From Microthrixaceae bacterium (GTDB lineage: Bacteria; Actinomycetota; Acidimicrobiia; Acidimicrobiales; DATDAH01): 64,000 nucleotides of DNA. The DNA is taken from positions 69,750 through 133,749 of the forward strand of contig JACJWK010000007.1 of NCBI GenBank assembly GCA_020637195.1. The letters run 5' to 3'. A program made the position numbers and the translations under genes. Shown here piece after piece: positions 1 through 8,093 of this stretch; position 1 is the stretch's first letter; every line of letters begins with the position of its first letter. The notes beneath the pieces were generated by a model that saw only the letters and a list, made by a program, of their open reading frames with translations, did no database searches and was not told the DNA's origin.

Positions 1-64
1 GTACAGGTCGCCGTCGGCTACCGTCCCGCCACCCTGAGATCGGGGTTCCCCAAGGGAGGGCGAC

Positions 65-1261
65 ATGCGCCGACTGCTCGTTGTGCTGGCTGCGATCGCG
101 ATGGCGGTCGGCGTCGTGGTGGTCGGCGACCCCGTCGGCGCCCAGGCCACCGATCCCGGGCCGCCCGAGATCGTCGGCGGGACGCCGGCGCCCCCGGGGG
201 CCTATCCGTATCAGGTGGCGCTTCTCTTCAACGACGTCCCCGGTCTGCCCATCCGAGGCCAGTTCTGCGGCGGCTCGCTGATCTCGCCCGACACCGTGCT
301 CACCGCGGCGCACTGCGTGGTCTGGGACGTCTCCGGCGGGGGCGGTGGGCCCGGTCCCCAGCCGCCGCGGCGCATCTTCACCGTCCCGCCGCGCTACGTC
401 GACGTGATCGTCGGCGCCGACACGCTCGGGGCGGCGGCCAACGGCGAGCGCGTGGGGGTCCGTCGCATCCGCCTCGACCCCGACCTCCGGGTGGACTTCT
501 GGACCAGCTTCAACACGTTCCAGCCCGACCTGGCCGTCCTCCAGCTGGACGAGCCCGTGTCGGCGCCGCCGGTGGCGCTGGCCGGGCCCGGCCAGGAGGG
601 GCTCTACCCCGCCGGGACGCCGGCCACCGCCACGGGGTGGGGGCTCACGGGTGACGTGCTGGCGGGTCCGCCCGTGCAGCTCCAGCAGGCCACGCTCCCC
701 GTCGTGTCCGACGCCGACTGCGCCGTGGCGTACGGCCGCGACGTGGACGCGACCCTGAACCTCTGCGCCGGCGACCTGCCCACCGGTCTGCCCAGCACCT
801 GCTACGGCGACAGCGGCGGGCCGCTGGTCGTCGACGACGGAGGGGAGCCCCTCCAGGTCGGCGTGGTCCTGGGCGGCGACGGCTGCGGGGCGCCCGAGCG
901 CCCGAGCGTGTTCACCCGGGTGGCGTCCAACCACGAGTGGCTCGGACGCTACCTGGACCCCGACGAGGTGCCCGACCGCCCCGAGCGCGTCGTGACGGCG
1001 CCGCTCGTCGGGGGTCGCCTCCGCGTGTCGTGGCGGCCGCCGGGGTTCGACGGCGGCACCCGGATTACCAGCTACCGGGTCAAGGTGGCCGGGACCGGGC
1101 GGTTCGGGCTGGCCTCGGGCAACGCCCGCCACGTCGACCTCGACGTCTCCGGCCTCCAGGTCGGGCGCACCTACCAGGTCGAGGTGCGGGCCGTGAACGC
1201 CGTGGGCGTCAGCGCGCCGCGTGTGCGCCCCGTGCGCATCCGTCCGATCGCGCTGCCCTGA
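65..1261 (+). CDS. Secreted S1-family (chymotrypsin-fold) serine protease with C-terminal FN3 domain
   Basis: Probable exported endopeptidase of 398 aa. A signal peptide occupies about residues 1-27 and a short propeptide ends at the activation site IVGG (about 36-39). The catalytic triad is visible as LTAAHC (His83), PDLAVLQL (Asp155) and GDSGGP (Ser250). The residue six before the catalytic Ser, which sets S1 specificity in this family, is Ser244, as in chymotrypsin, not the Asp of trypsin. Residues about 310-398 form a fibronectin type III-like domain, a common carbohydrate or surface attachment module in actinobacterial exoenzymes. The start is supported by aagggaggg at 52-60. A TACCGT hexamer lies at 19-24. 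The fold is certain; the natural substrate is unknown. Confidence 0.93.
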   Translation: MRRLLVVLAAIAMAVGVVVVGDPVGAQATDPGPPEIVGGTPAPPGAYPYQVALLFNDVPGLPIRGQFCGGSLISPDTVLTAAHCVVWDVSGGGGGPGPQPPRRIFTVPPRYVDVIVGADTLGAAANGERVGVRRIRLDPDLRVDFWTSFNTFQPDLAVLQLDEPVSAPPVALAGPGQEGLYPAGTPATATGWGLTGDVLAGPPVQLQQATLPVVSDADCAVAYGRDVDATLNLCAGDLPTGLPSTCYGDSGGPLVVDDGGEPLQVGVVLGGDGCGAPERPSVFTRVASNHEWLGRYLDPDEVPDRPERVVTAPLVGGRLRVSWRPPGFDGGTRITSYRVKVAGTGRFGLASGNARHVDLDVSGLQVGRTYQVEVRAVNAVGVSAPRVRPVRIRPIALP

Positions 1262-1273
1262 GGGGGCCGTCGC

Positions 1274-1620
1274 TCAGCGCCGCCGCAGCGCCTCGTTGAC
1301 CCGGGCCGCCTGGCGGGTCTGGTGGTCGCGCTCGGCCCCGTTGGGGGCCTTGCGCGCCGCGGCCGCGTAGAGGCGGGCGGCCCGCAAAGTCCGCCATATG
1401 AACCGGATGTGGGCGTCGTTTCCACTCCGGCCGCCACTGGTCCATGGGGACGTCGTTGCCAACAGGGCGCCCCAGTAAAGATGCTTCCGGCAGCAGGTAC
1501 TTAGCCGCGAGGCGTTCTCCTCCGATGGACCAGCCCTCGTGGCCAGTGGTGCCCCGACCAGGCAGGGCCGCCAGCGCGCGTCCTCGACATCTCGCCCAAA
1601 GTCAGGAAAATCTCAGACGG
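1274..1620 (-). pseudogene. Fragmented 3' end of an unidentified protein
   Basis: The last 35 or so codons before a stop at 1274 read as a natural alanine/arginine-rich helical C-terminus (AARLYAAAARKAPNGAERD, then ending EALRRR). Upstream the plausible reading moves to another frame (ERLAAKYLLPEASLLGRPV around 1440-1510), so the gene is broken by at least one indel and no start can be fixed. The tail vaguely resembles helical C-termini of some ECF-like sigma factors, but this is too weak for a call. This piece starts the indel-rich stretch that continues to 7132. Confidence 0.25.
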
Positions 1621-1740
1621 TGGACGACAACACGGATAGCCTTCTGTGTAATGGCGTCTGTGATTACACGAACGCCGATCAGGGGATCGCGTCGACGACG
1701 GGCCCGTGGGCATCGTCTGCCGACGCCCACGGCCTGGCGG

Positions 1741-2105
1741 GCATCAACTACCGCCAGCTCGACCACCACTGGGCCCGTCAGGGCTGGGTCACTAAATCGG
1801 TCGACTGGGCGAGAAATTGCTCAGGGCGCGACGCTACTCCGCCGACGACGTGGTGCGCCTCGACCTGCTGCGCCACCTGGCGGTGTCGAGGGTGAGCCCG
1901 GCGACCGCAGGCCCGCTCGTGGCCCGCTGCGCCGTCCCCACCCGGCGACGTGCGGTTCGTCTGGGCCGTACCGGGTCGAAGGACGCCGACGCCCTCGGGC
2001 TGCGGGTGGTCGCCGCCGGCGAGGCGCTCGACGCGGTCGAGGCCTCGGGGGCGTGGGTGGTCTACAACCCCGCCGGGGTCCGGGCCCGGATGGCCGGTGC
2101 CGCGG
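1741..2105 (+). pseudogene. MerR-like regulator remnant (frameshifted)
   Basis: Stitched across frames, the plus strand gives GINYRQLDHHWARQGWV at about 1741-1790, then RRYSADDVVRLDLLRHL at about 1832-1885, then an ordinary alpha/beta stretch (ALGLRVVAAGEALDAVEASG, 1990-2050). The first two pieces match the winged-helix pattern of MerR-family proteins: a 'TYRQLDYWARTGLV'-type helix followed by an 'RRYSxxDVVxLxLLRHL'-type wing. At least two frame changes separate them, at about 1790-1830 and 1930-1975. No single frame carries the gene. The likely product is a MerR-family transcription factor; whether it is dead or only misread cannot be told from this sequence. Confidence 0.5.
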
Positions 2106-2179
2106 CAACCGCGGTCGGCTCCGCAGCAACCTTTCAACGCTCCACCGACGGACCCGCCACCACCGAGAGAGCGCAGCGC

Positions 2180-3388
2180 ATGACCCCGCAGCTGTTCGTG
2201 GTGGAGGGCGGCGCCGACGACGACGGCGAGCCGGAGCTGTTCGAGGACCTGCCGGCGGACCCGGCCTCCGAGTCCCAGGCCCGCTCGACCCTGCACGGCA
2301 AGGAGTTCGACGCCGAGGCGCTCAGGCTGAATCAGTCGCTCCGGCGATCGTCGAGCACTACCAAGTCGGTACCACTCCCGACGCTTCCTCGTCGAGGGCC
2401 CGAACGGCCGCCGCATCCTCGTCGACGCCCGGGGCACCCCGGACCGCACCGACCGCGGCAAAGCCGGTCTCCGTCGCCAGGACACCGTGCTCAAGTTCGG
2501 CTTCAAGGCCCTGCGCCTCGCCGAGCGGGGCTGCCCGCAGCCGCTGGTGCTGATCACGTCGCACCTGCCCGCGGGTCAGGCTCAGCCTTCCTGCTGTCCA
2601 GGCTCAACGGCTCAACTCCTCGACGTGGTAGCCACCGTGGGCGACCTCCCGAAGCCGCCGGCGCCTGCACCACTCCTGAACGACGACCTGGCCCCCGGCC
2701 CGATCGTCCCCCTGCCGGCGCCGTGGCGCGAGGTCCAGCTCGACCTCGACTTCACCGTCAGCGCCGACGAAGGCCCGACGACGGCACCGACGACGAGAGG
2801 CCCGATGCACGTGGCGCACCCGGCTCGGACTGGGTGGTCGACCTCAACGGCCGCCACGGCATCGAGCGCAGGTGGAGCACGCCCGGCCGCCCCACCCCTC
2901 GCTGACCCTGCTCAGGCGTCGGCCACGTCAATTCGACCGCCTCGACTTCCAGGTGCTCCAGCGCCACCGAGCTTATCTGATACCAGAGTCGAGCTCAAGG
3001 CCAGCGTGGCGCTGTCGAAGGTTGACGACCTGCGCCCCGGAATTACGCCAGGACCTGTTCGGCTGCTCGAACGAGCTGGCCCTGCGCAAGATCGTCGACG
3101 CGGCCCGCTACGCCTTCCTGCTGGTGCTGACGTGCCTACCGCCGCTGGGTGCTGTGGTCAGTCCAGGGTCCCTCCTCATGCGCTTGAGCCGTGCCCCGCC
3201 ACAGCCCGCGCCCTGGACCGCAGGTCAGGCACGCACCACAAAGAACAGCTGCTGTTCGACCTGGGCAAGGGCGTGCTCCCAGACCCACGACCGCCGCCGC
3301 CGCCTCGAGCAAGATGAAGCACGCCCGCCGGGTCGACGCGCTGTGGACCGACGTCGCCCCCTGGCCCCGCCTCGGAGCGACCGGCTGA
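2180..3388 (+). pseudogene. Unidentified protein gene broken by several frameshifts
   Basis: ATG at 2180 opens MTPQLFVVEGGADDDGEPEL with an acidic N-terminus. Coherent protein-like pieces follow in changing frames: IVEHYQVGTTPD near 2350, DRTDRGKAGLRRQDTVLKFG near 2450, ALRLAERGCPQPLVLITSHL near 2510, LNDDLAPGPIVPLPAPW near 2680, RQDLFGCSNELALRKIVDAA near 3050 and EQLLFDLGKGVLPD near 3250. It ends with KMKHARRVDALWTDVAPWPR and a stop at 3388. The pieces in order would make a protein of about 400 aa. I do not recognise the family; the 'LVLITSHLP' segment is reminiscent of nuclease-like or DNA-linked proteins, but that is not a call. A perfect hairpin follows at 3404. Confidence 0.4.
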
Positions 3389-3403
3389 CCCCGTTCGGCG
3401 AAC

Positions 3404-3443
3404 GGCTCCCGATTCGACCGCCCTGGCGATCGAATCGGGAGCC
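3404..3443. terminator. Perfect 14-bp-stem hairpin between convergent genes
   Basis: GGCTCCCGATTCGA (3404-3417) is the exact reverse complement of TCGAATCGGGAGCC (3430-3443), with a 12-nt loop. It lies between the plus-strand gene ending at 3388 and the minus-strand gene ending at 3465, so it could end transcription from both sides. No U-tract follows, as is usual in high-GC actinobacteria. Confidence 0.65.
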
Positions 3444-3464
3444 AGAACGGGTGGTGCCGGCGCC

Positions 3465-3818
3465 TCAGTCGGCGGGGTCGCGGAAGATCGGGCTGAGGCG
3501 CAGCTCGAAGTCGGCGAGGCTGCGCTCGAGGCGCGCCTCGGTCCAGACGTGCTCGTCGTCGTAGCCGTCGACCACGTTGTCGGTGGCGCTCATCCACTCG
3601 AGCACGGCGTCGCCCCAGCGCTCCTCGAGCAGGGCGGTGCGGATGGCGTCGGCCTTGGCGCCGACCCGGGCGGCGGGCGTGCGGGCGACGACCTCGAGGG
3701 CCAGGAGCCGGCCGAGCACCTCGACGTTCTCGGCGAGGAAGACCCGGGGCACGTCGCCGTGGACCACCCCGACGGCGATGCGGTTGTGGCGCTGGGGGAA
3801 CAGCTCGGGGTCAGGCAT
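3465..3818 (-). CDS. Hypothetical protein downstream of a DNA methyltransferase
   Basis: Intact 117-aa soluble protein beginning MPDPELFPQRHNRIAVGVV. It is a mixed alpha/beta sequence with no signal peptide or membrane segment; the C-terminal half is helical and acidic (LERSLADFELRLSP). Its start overlaps the methyltransferase 3' end by 8 nt, so the two are probably co-translated and functionally linked, perhaps as a modification-system accessory. I do not recognise the family. It is the only intact reading frame of any length in the indel-rich stretch. Confidence 0.5.
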   Translation of the reverse strand: MPDPELFPQRHNRIAVGVVHGDVPRVFLAENVEVLGRLLALEVVARTPAARVGAKADAIRTALLEERWGDAVLEWMSATDNVVDGYDDEHVWTEARLERSLADFELRLSPIFRDPAD

Positions 3819-5230
3819 CGCCCGCGATCGCCGGGTGCGCGGTGAGGCCGCGCGCCTGGTCGGCGAGGCGCTGCCCGTCGACGGGGTCGAGCAGCTCGAT
3901 CACGTCGTAGACCGGACCGTTCACGCCGGTGACCGCCGCCAGCGCCTTGGCCCCCGCGCTGTTGCGGCGGGGGGCGTCGGTGGTGAGCAGGACGTAGCGG
4001 GGCCAGGGGTCGACCGCGGCGTGCACGACCGAGGCGCGGCCGATGGCCTTCCAGAGCGTGTCGGTGCGCTGGAGGCCGGGCCGGGTGCTGGTGAAGGCCC
4101 CGGAGACGTCGAACCACCACTCCTGGCCGTCGGCGCCGATGGCGGCGAAGTCGACGATCACCCCACCGGGTGCCTTCACCCCGCTGCGGATCTCCTCGAA
4201 GCCGCACTGGACCAGCAGCGCCTTGGCGATGTCCTTGGCCTTCTTGCCCTCGCGCACCGCCCGCGACATCGGGTCCTCGTCCTCGCTGCCGGCCTCGGGG
4301 GCGGGCGGCAGGGTGATGACCGGGCCGCAGTACTGCTCGGCGCGAAGCTTTCGTCGGCGATGCGCTGCTCGGCGAGGCGACGTACTCAACTCCATGTCGT
4401 AGCCAAACGAAGTGGCAGCCGACCCGCAGCGGCGACCGGTACTTCCGGCGCCCATGAACAGGTCGAGCACGAAGTCGCCAGGATGGAGTGTAGAGCTCGA
4501 TGGCCACTTGGGCAGCTCGACGAGAACAAGACGGGCAGCCACTTCCGGGCGCTCTCGGTGGGGTCCACAGGTCAGTGGTCATGTCCGCCCGTCGTCGGCC
4601 CACAGCAGGGCTGGCCCGACTCGTTGACAGGGAAAACGTCGCTTCCTCCTGCTCCTTGACCGCGGTCGAAGCGCTGGCGTGATCTTCGCTCCGGTGAGGG
4701 TGCGCGCAGGACCGGTTGCTGGGCTTCTTGAACGAGCCCCAGGCGCACGACCCGGAGGCGCCCTTGCCCTTCCACCAGATGACCTCGCCCCGCATCAGCA
4801 GGCGGAGCCGGTCCTGGAGGATGGTGATGACGTCGGCCGACAGCGAAGCGGTGGGAGGGGCTTTACGGCCGAGTTAGCCACGTTGAAGAAATGCGATGCG
4901 GCCGCGGCTGGAGGGTGCGGACGCACTCGGCGAAGACGTCCTCGAGCATCTGGAGGTAGTCGAGGTAGCTGGCCGGCACATGGCCCTCGCCGAGGGCGAG
5001 CTCGTACTCCTTGCCCGCGAAGTAGGGCGGCGAGGTGACGACGAGGGCGACCAGGTGTCGGCGATAACTCATGTACGCTTGAAGTCGCCCGCCAGATGCG
5101 ATCGAGCTCCAGGCTGGGTGGCGACGTGGTCGTCGGTGGAGATGTCGGGCGCCGTGAAGCGGGCGTAGAAGTCGGAGGCGTCGTGCCCCTCGCGCTTGCC
5201 CGCCCCGAAGGCGCTCGTCGACGTGCCCAT
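3811..5230 (-). pseudogene. Beta-class (N4-C/N6-A) DNA methyltransferase with C-terminal extension, frameshifted
   Basis: Read on the minus strand from ATG 5230 (MGTSTSAFGAGKREGHDASD), the pieces run as follows. TSPPYFAGKEYE at about 5020-5050 is catalytic motif IV. RGEVIWWKGKGASGSCAWGS follows near 4790. Then comes PGDFVLDLFMGAGSTG at about 4440-4485, the SAM-binding motif I, followed by a G-Y-D-M-E stretch. Motif IV before motif I is the beta-class order. At least four frame changes split the gene between 4400 and 5230. After motif I an intact 180-aa extension (3811-4360) holds GGVIVDFAAIGADGQEWWFD, a strand-rich region of a kind seen in PD-(D/E)XK nucleases; that assignment is speculative. 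The role would be DNA modification, possibly with a fused restriction-like domain. Confidence 0.6.
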
Positions 5231-5241
5231 GCTGCACCGTA

Positions 5242-6153
5242 CTACTGACGGGTCTGACGGGAACCCCGGACCCTCGTGATCGGTAAATCATCGGTCACCC
5301 GCCGCAGATGCGACCAGGCCTCGCTGGGACCAGAGCTCGCGCCGAGCGCAAACGTCGCCGCACCTCGCTGGCAGGGGACCGGGCGCTTCCATCCTCCGCC
5401 GTCCAGGTGATGAAGCGCCTCCGGTCCGTCGAAATTGGTCGGTGGCGGCCCCGCACCGTGGGCAGGCGCACTAAACCCTGATCTGAGGCCCGTACTTCCC
5501 AGACCCGTGTAAAGAGCAGGGCCGGGCGCCGCCACGTCGGTGGCGACCAGGCCGGGTTGATGGCAAAGAAGGCCACCTGCCTATGAGGTCGAGGCGGCAG
5601 ACCAGCTCTGGGTGAAGAAGCAGACGTTGGCCAGCTTGGAGACGTCGTACCGATGCGAGGCCGACGAACGTTCAGGTGGGAGCGCCGGACGGCCTCAGTC
5701 GATGCTGCCCGCCGCGTGAAGTGGTTGCCGCTCGCCACGTTGACGGCGCAGGCAAGGGCGAGGCCGGGCTCGGCGAGGCGGTGATCAGGTCCAGCAGCTT
5801 GGGGTCGTGGAAGAGGAAGTGGCCGACGTGGTTGGTGCCGAAGGTCATCGAAGCCGTCAGCGGTCAGCGCTGGCGGCCAGGCGGCGTTGTTCTGCCGCAC
5901 GTGCAGCAGCCGGTCCGTGGCGAAGGCGCCTCAGCGGAGCGACGGACGGCGGCGGGTCAAGCCAGGTCGAGGGAGCGTGAAGGACACATGCCTCGTTGCC
6001 CGGTAACGACGATCTCGGCGACCACCGGGCGCCTTGGCCTCGGTGCAGCACGCCAGCACGTCGCCGCCGCGGCCGCGTGGCTGGAGCGCCGTGGCCTTAC
6101 CAGGCGGTGTGGCGCCATTGACCACCACGGCACGGACCCTGGTCGTCCGCCAT
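5242..6153 (-). pseudogene. Short-chain dehydrogenase/reductase (SDR), frameshifted
   Basis: From ATG 6153 the minus strand gives RAVVVNGAT then GKATAL (the Rossmann TGxxxGIG region, with one residue and the frame damaged), then TEAKA, then RQNNAAW (the NNAG region) near 5890. Next come NVASGNHFT near 5735, FFAINPAW near 5570 (the INPG region after the YxxxK helix), and a C-terminal WSHLRRVTDDLPITRVRG with stop at 5242. The order and spacing match the WW-domain-oxidoreductase/retinol-dehydrogenase-like SDRs of about 300 aa. Four or more indels separate the blocks. It lies immediately upstream of the methyltransferase on the same strand. NAD(P)-dependent oxidoreductase; substrate unknown. Confidence 0.55.
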
Positions 6154-6750
6154 GAAAGCGCACTACCCGCGACGGCCACATTGGGCGTACCCGGGCTCCG
6201 CAGCGTCCGGCGTCATTCTGCGGGTCGTCGCCGGGCGAGGACCCCGCCCTCGCCCTCGCCCGCGAGGGTGGGGGCGGCGCTGGCCGCCAGGGCATCAGGC
6301 TCGTCTGCAGCGCGGCAGCCAGGTCAGGCTGATGGAGCCGTCGCCGATGCGTGCCTCGCCCGGCGGCGGCGCGTCGTGGGGGTGATCCCCAGGGGCGCTG
6401 TTCGCCCGCGAAGGTGGTCCACCGGCCTCGACAAACTGCACGGTAGCCACCATGCACGAGCGCAAAGGCGCTCATCGCCACGGCTCCCGCAGCGACAGGT
6501 TCCTGGCCCTTCAGGCGGCCTCGGCACCCTCGACGAAAGGCTCTGCGAGGTGGCCACCTGGGCCCAGCTCGGCCTGCACGCTGCCCTCGTGCTCGTCGAC
6601 GCCGACAGCTGGGACCGTTCACGGCGCTGCTCGACAGCATGGTCGGCGCCGACTTCTGCGTCCCGCCAACCGGGCGCTGATCCCCTGCGCACCGGCGGCG
6701 CACGGCGGGCCTCGAGGTGCTCATAAGGCCCGCCCGAGACGTCCCCCGGC
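6152..6750 (+). pseudogene. LOG-family nucleotide phosphoribohydrolase-like protein, frameshifted
   Basis: Blocks diagnostic of the LOG/lysine-decarboxylase-like family appear in order on the plus strand in shifting frames: a Gly-Ser N-terminal loop near 6195, GAVADACL and VVGVIP at about 6335-6390, GLDKLH then MHERKA at about 6425-6470, GGLGTLDE near 6515 (the PGGxGTxxE nucleotide-binding motif), EVATWAQLGLH near 6550 and PANRALI near 6665. Family members cleave ribose-5-phosphate from nucleoside monophosphates. The end is uncertain because the frame is lost after about 6720. The start shares a CATG with the divergent SDR start. Confidence 0.55.
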
Positions 6751-7132
6751 CATCGGCCCCGGCGACCACCCAGCGGCAGCGCCCCTTCGCGCATTCAGCG
6801 CCCGCCCGTTCTGTCGCCAGAACCCGCGCGCCAGGCACTTCCTGTGCACAGAACGGAGCGGTGGAGCAGTGGAAGTGCCGCAGCGAATCAGTAGACGCCC
6901 GGCGGTGAGTCGTCGTCGGCGGCGCGGGCGGCGGTCGCCGCCGGGGCTGCACAGCGCCGGCGGGTGGGAGCACGAGCAGGTGGCCTCTTCGCGGCGAGGG
7001 AACCGGTGGCGGCCCGCCAGGTGATCGTCGTAATCGTAAGGTCGCATGCGGCCACCAGGGTGCGCCTCGAGCGTCACCCACGCAGGTGGCGGGCCTCGCG
7101 CACCCGCCACTCAGCGCCACGCATCACCGCGC
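6751..7132. other. Unresolved stretch, no supportable gene
   Basis: No continuous convincing frame. On the minus strand a natural-looking C-terminus (AARAADDDSPPGVY followed by a stop at 6888-6890) suggests the 3' end of a gene starting near 7100, but the upstream reading splits between two frames. This is the last part of the indel-rich region. Confidence 0.3.
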
Positions 7133-7282
7133 TTACAGCAGCTCGACCGACCGGACCCGCGCCGGCGTGGGCCGTCCCCACCAGCGCAGCCCGAAGCTCC
7201 AGCCCGCCCAGCGGCCGTAGGCGACCGACCCGGCGACCACCGCGGCCCCGACGACCAGCGCCGGGACGAGGGCGGCGGTCAC
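7133..7282 (-). CDS. Small membrane protein translationally coupled to ung
   Basis: A 49-aa reading frame starts with GTG at 7282 inside the ung stop codon (GTGA overlap). It has one hydrophobic helix (VTAALVPALVVGAAVVAGSV) followed by an aromatic/arginine-rich tail (YGRWAGWSFGLRWWGRP). The overlap and the clear membrane-segment/positive-tail pattern argue for a real gene. Function unknown; conservation could not be tested, and it could be a fortuitous frame. Confidence 0.4.
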   Translation of the reverse strand: MTAALVPALVVGAAVVAGSVAYGRWAGWSFGLRWWGRPTPARVRSVELL

Positions 7283-7986
7283 GACGACGCCGCCCGCTCT
7301 GCGCGGGGCGGGATCCGCCAGTCGACCGGCGCGCGGCCGGCGGCCACCAGGGCCTCGTTGGCCCGGGAGAAGGGCCGGCTGCCGAAGAAGCCGTTGTGGG
7401 CCGACAGCGGCGACGGGTGCGCGGACTCGATGACCACGTGGCGGGGCGCGTCGGGGCTGCCGGTGTCGATGAGGGCCTTCTTCTTGCGGGCGGCCGCGCC
7501 CCACAGGATGAACACCACCGTCTCGTCCTTGGCGTCCACCGCCCGGATCACCTGGTCGGTGAACGTCTCCCATCCCTTGCCCTGGTGCGACGCCGCCCGT
7601 CGCGCCCGCACCGTGAGCGTGGTGTTGAGCAACAGCACGCCCTGGCGGCTCCAGGCGTCGAGGCAGCCGTGGTCGGGCGGGTCGAGGCCGAGGTCGTCGT
7701 GGAGCTCGGTGAAGATGTTCTGGAGCGACGGGGGCGGGGGCACGCCGGGTCGCACCGAGAAGCACAGCCCGTGGGCCTGGCCGGCGCCGTGGTAGGGGTC
7801 CTGGCCGAGGATCACCACCTTCACGCCGGCGTACGGCGTGAGGTGCAGGGCGGCGAACACCTCGTCGGCCGGCGGGTAGACCGGGTGGCGGGCCCGCTCG
7901 TCGGCGACGAAGCGCTGGAGGTCGCCCCAGTAGGGCTTGGCCAGCTCGTCGCGCAGGACGGGGTTCCAGTCCGTCTTGGGGGCCAT
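7279..7986 (-). CDS. ung: Uracil-DNA glycosylase (family 1)
   Basis: Cytosolic base-excision-repair enzyme of 235 aa that removes uracil from DNA. The family-1 signatures are intact: GQDPYHG holds the catalytic Asp that activates water, NTTLTVR forms the uracil pocket with its Asn, and HPSPLSAH is the His-containing minor-groove intercalation loop. I chose ATG 7986 (MAPKTDWNPVL) because the earlier in-frame part is low-complexity and unlike the family. It is divergent from pgi with a 107-bp shared upstream region, and overlaps a small membrane-protein gene at its 3' end. Confidence 0.95.
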   Translation of the reverse strand: MAPKTDWNPVLRDELAKPYWGDLQRFVADERARHPVYPPADEVFAALHLTPYAGVKVVILGQDPYHGAGQAHGLCFSVRPGVPPPPSLQNIFTELHDDLGLDPPDHGCLDAWSRQGVLLLNTTLTVRARRAASHQGKGWETFTDQVIRAVDAKDETVVFILWGAAARKKKALIDTGSPDAPRHVVIESAHPSPLSAHNGFFGSRPFSRANEALVAAGRAPVDWRIPPRAERAASS

Positions 7987-8093
7987 CGGCCCCGACGCTA
8001 ACGCCGGAGGCCGACCCCGCCCGCCCCGGAGGGGTACGGTCGGCGCCACACGGCCAGCGGTGCCCGGCCGGGCGCCCGGAGAGGACGGACAGC

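Noticed and set aside
1640..1665. TGTGATTACAC near 1656, a CRP-like half-site pair
   Set aside because: Spacing does not match TGTGA-N6-TCACA and it lies in the unreliable indel-rich region.
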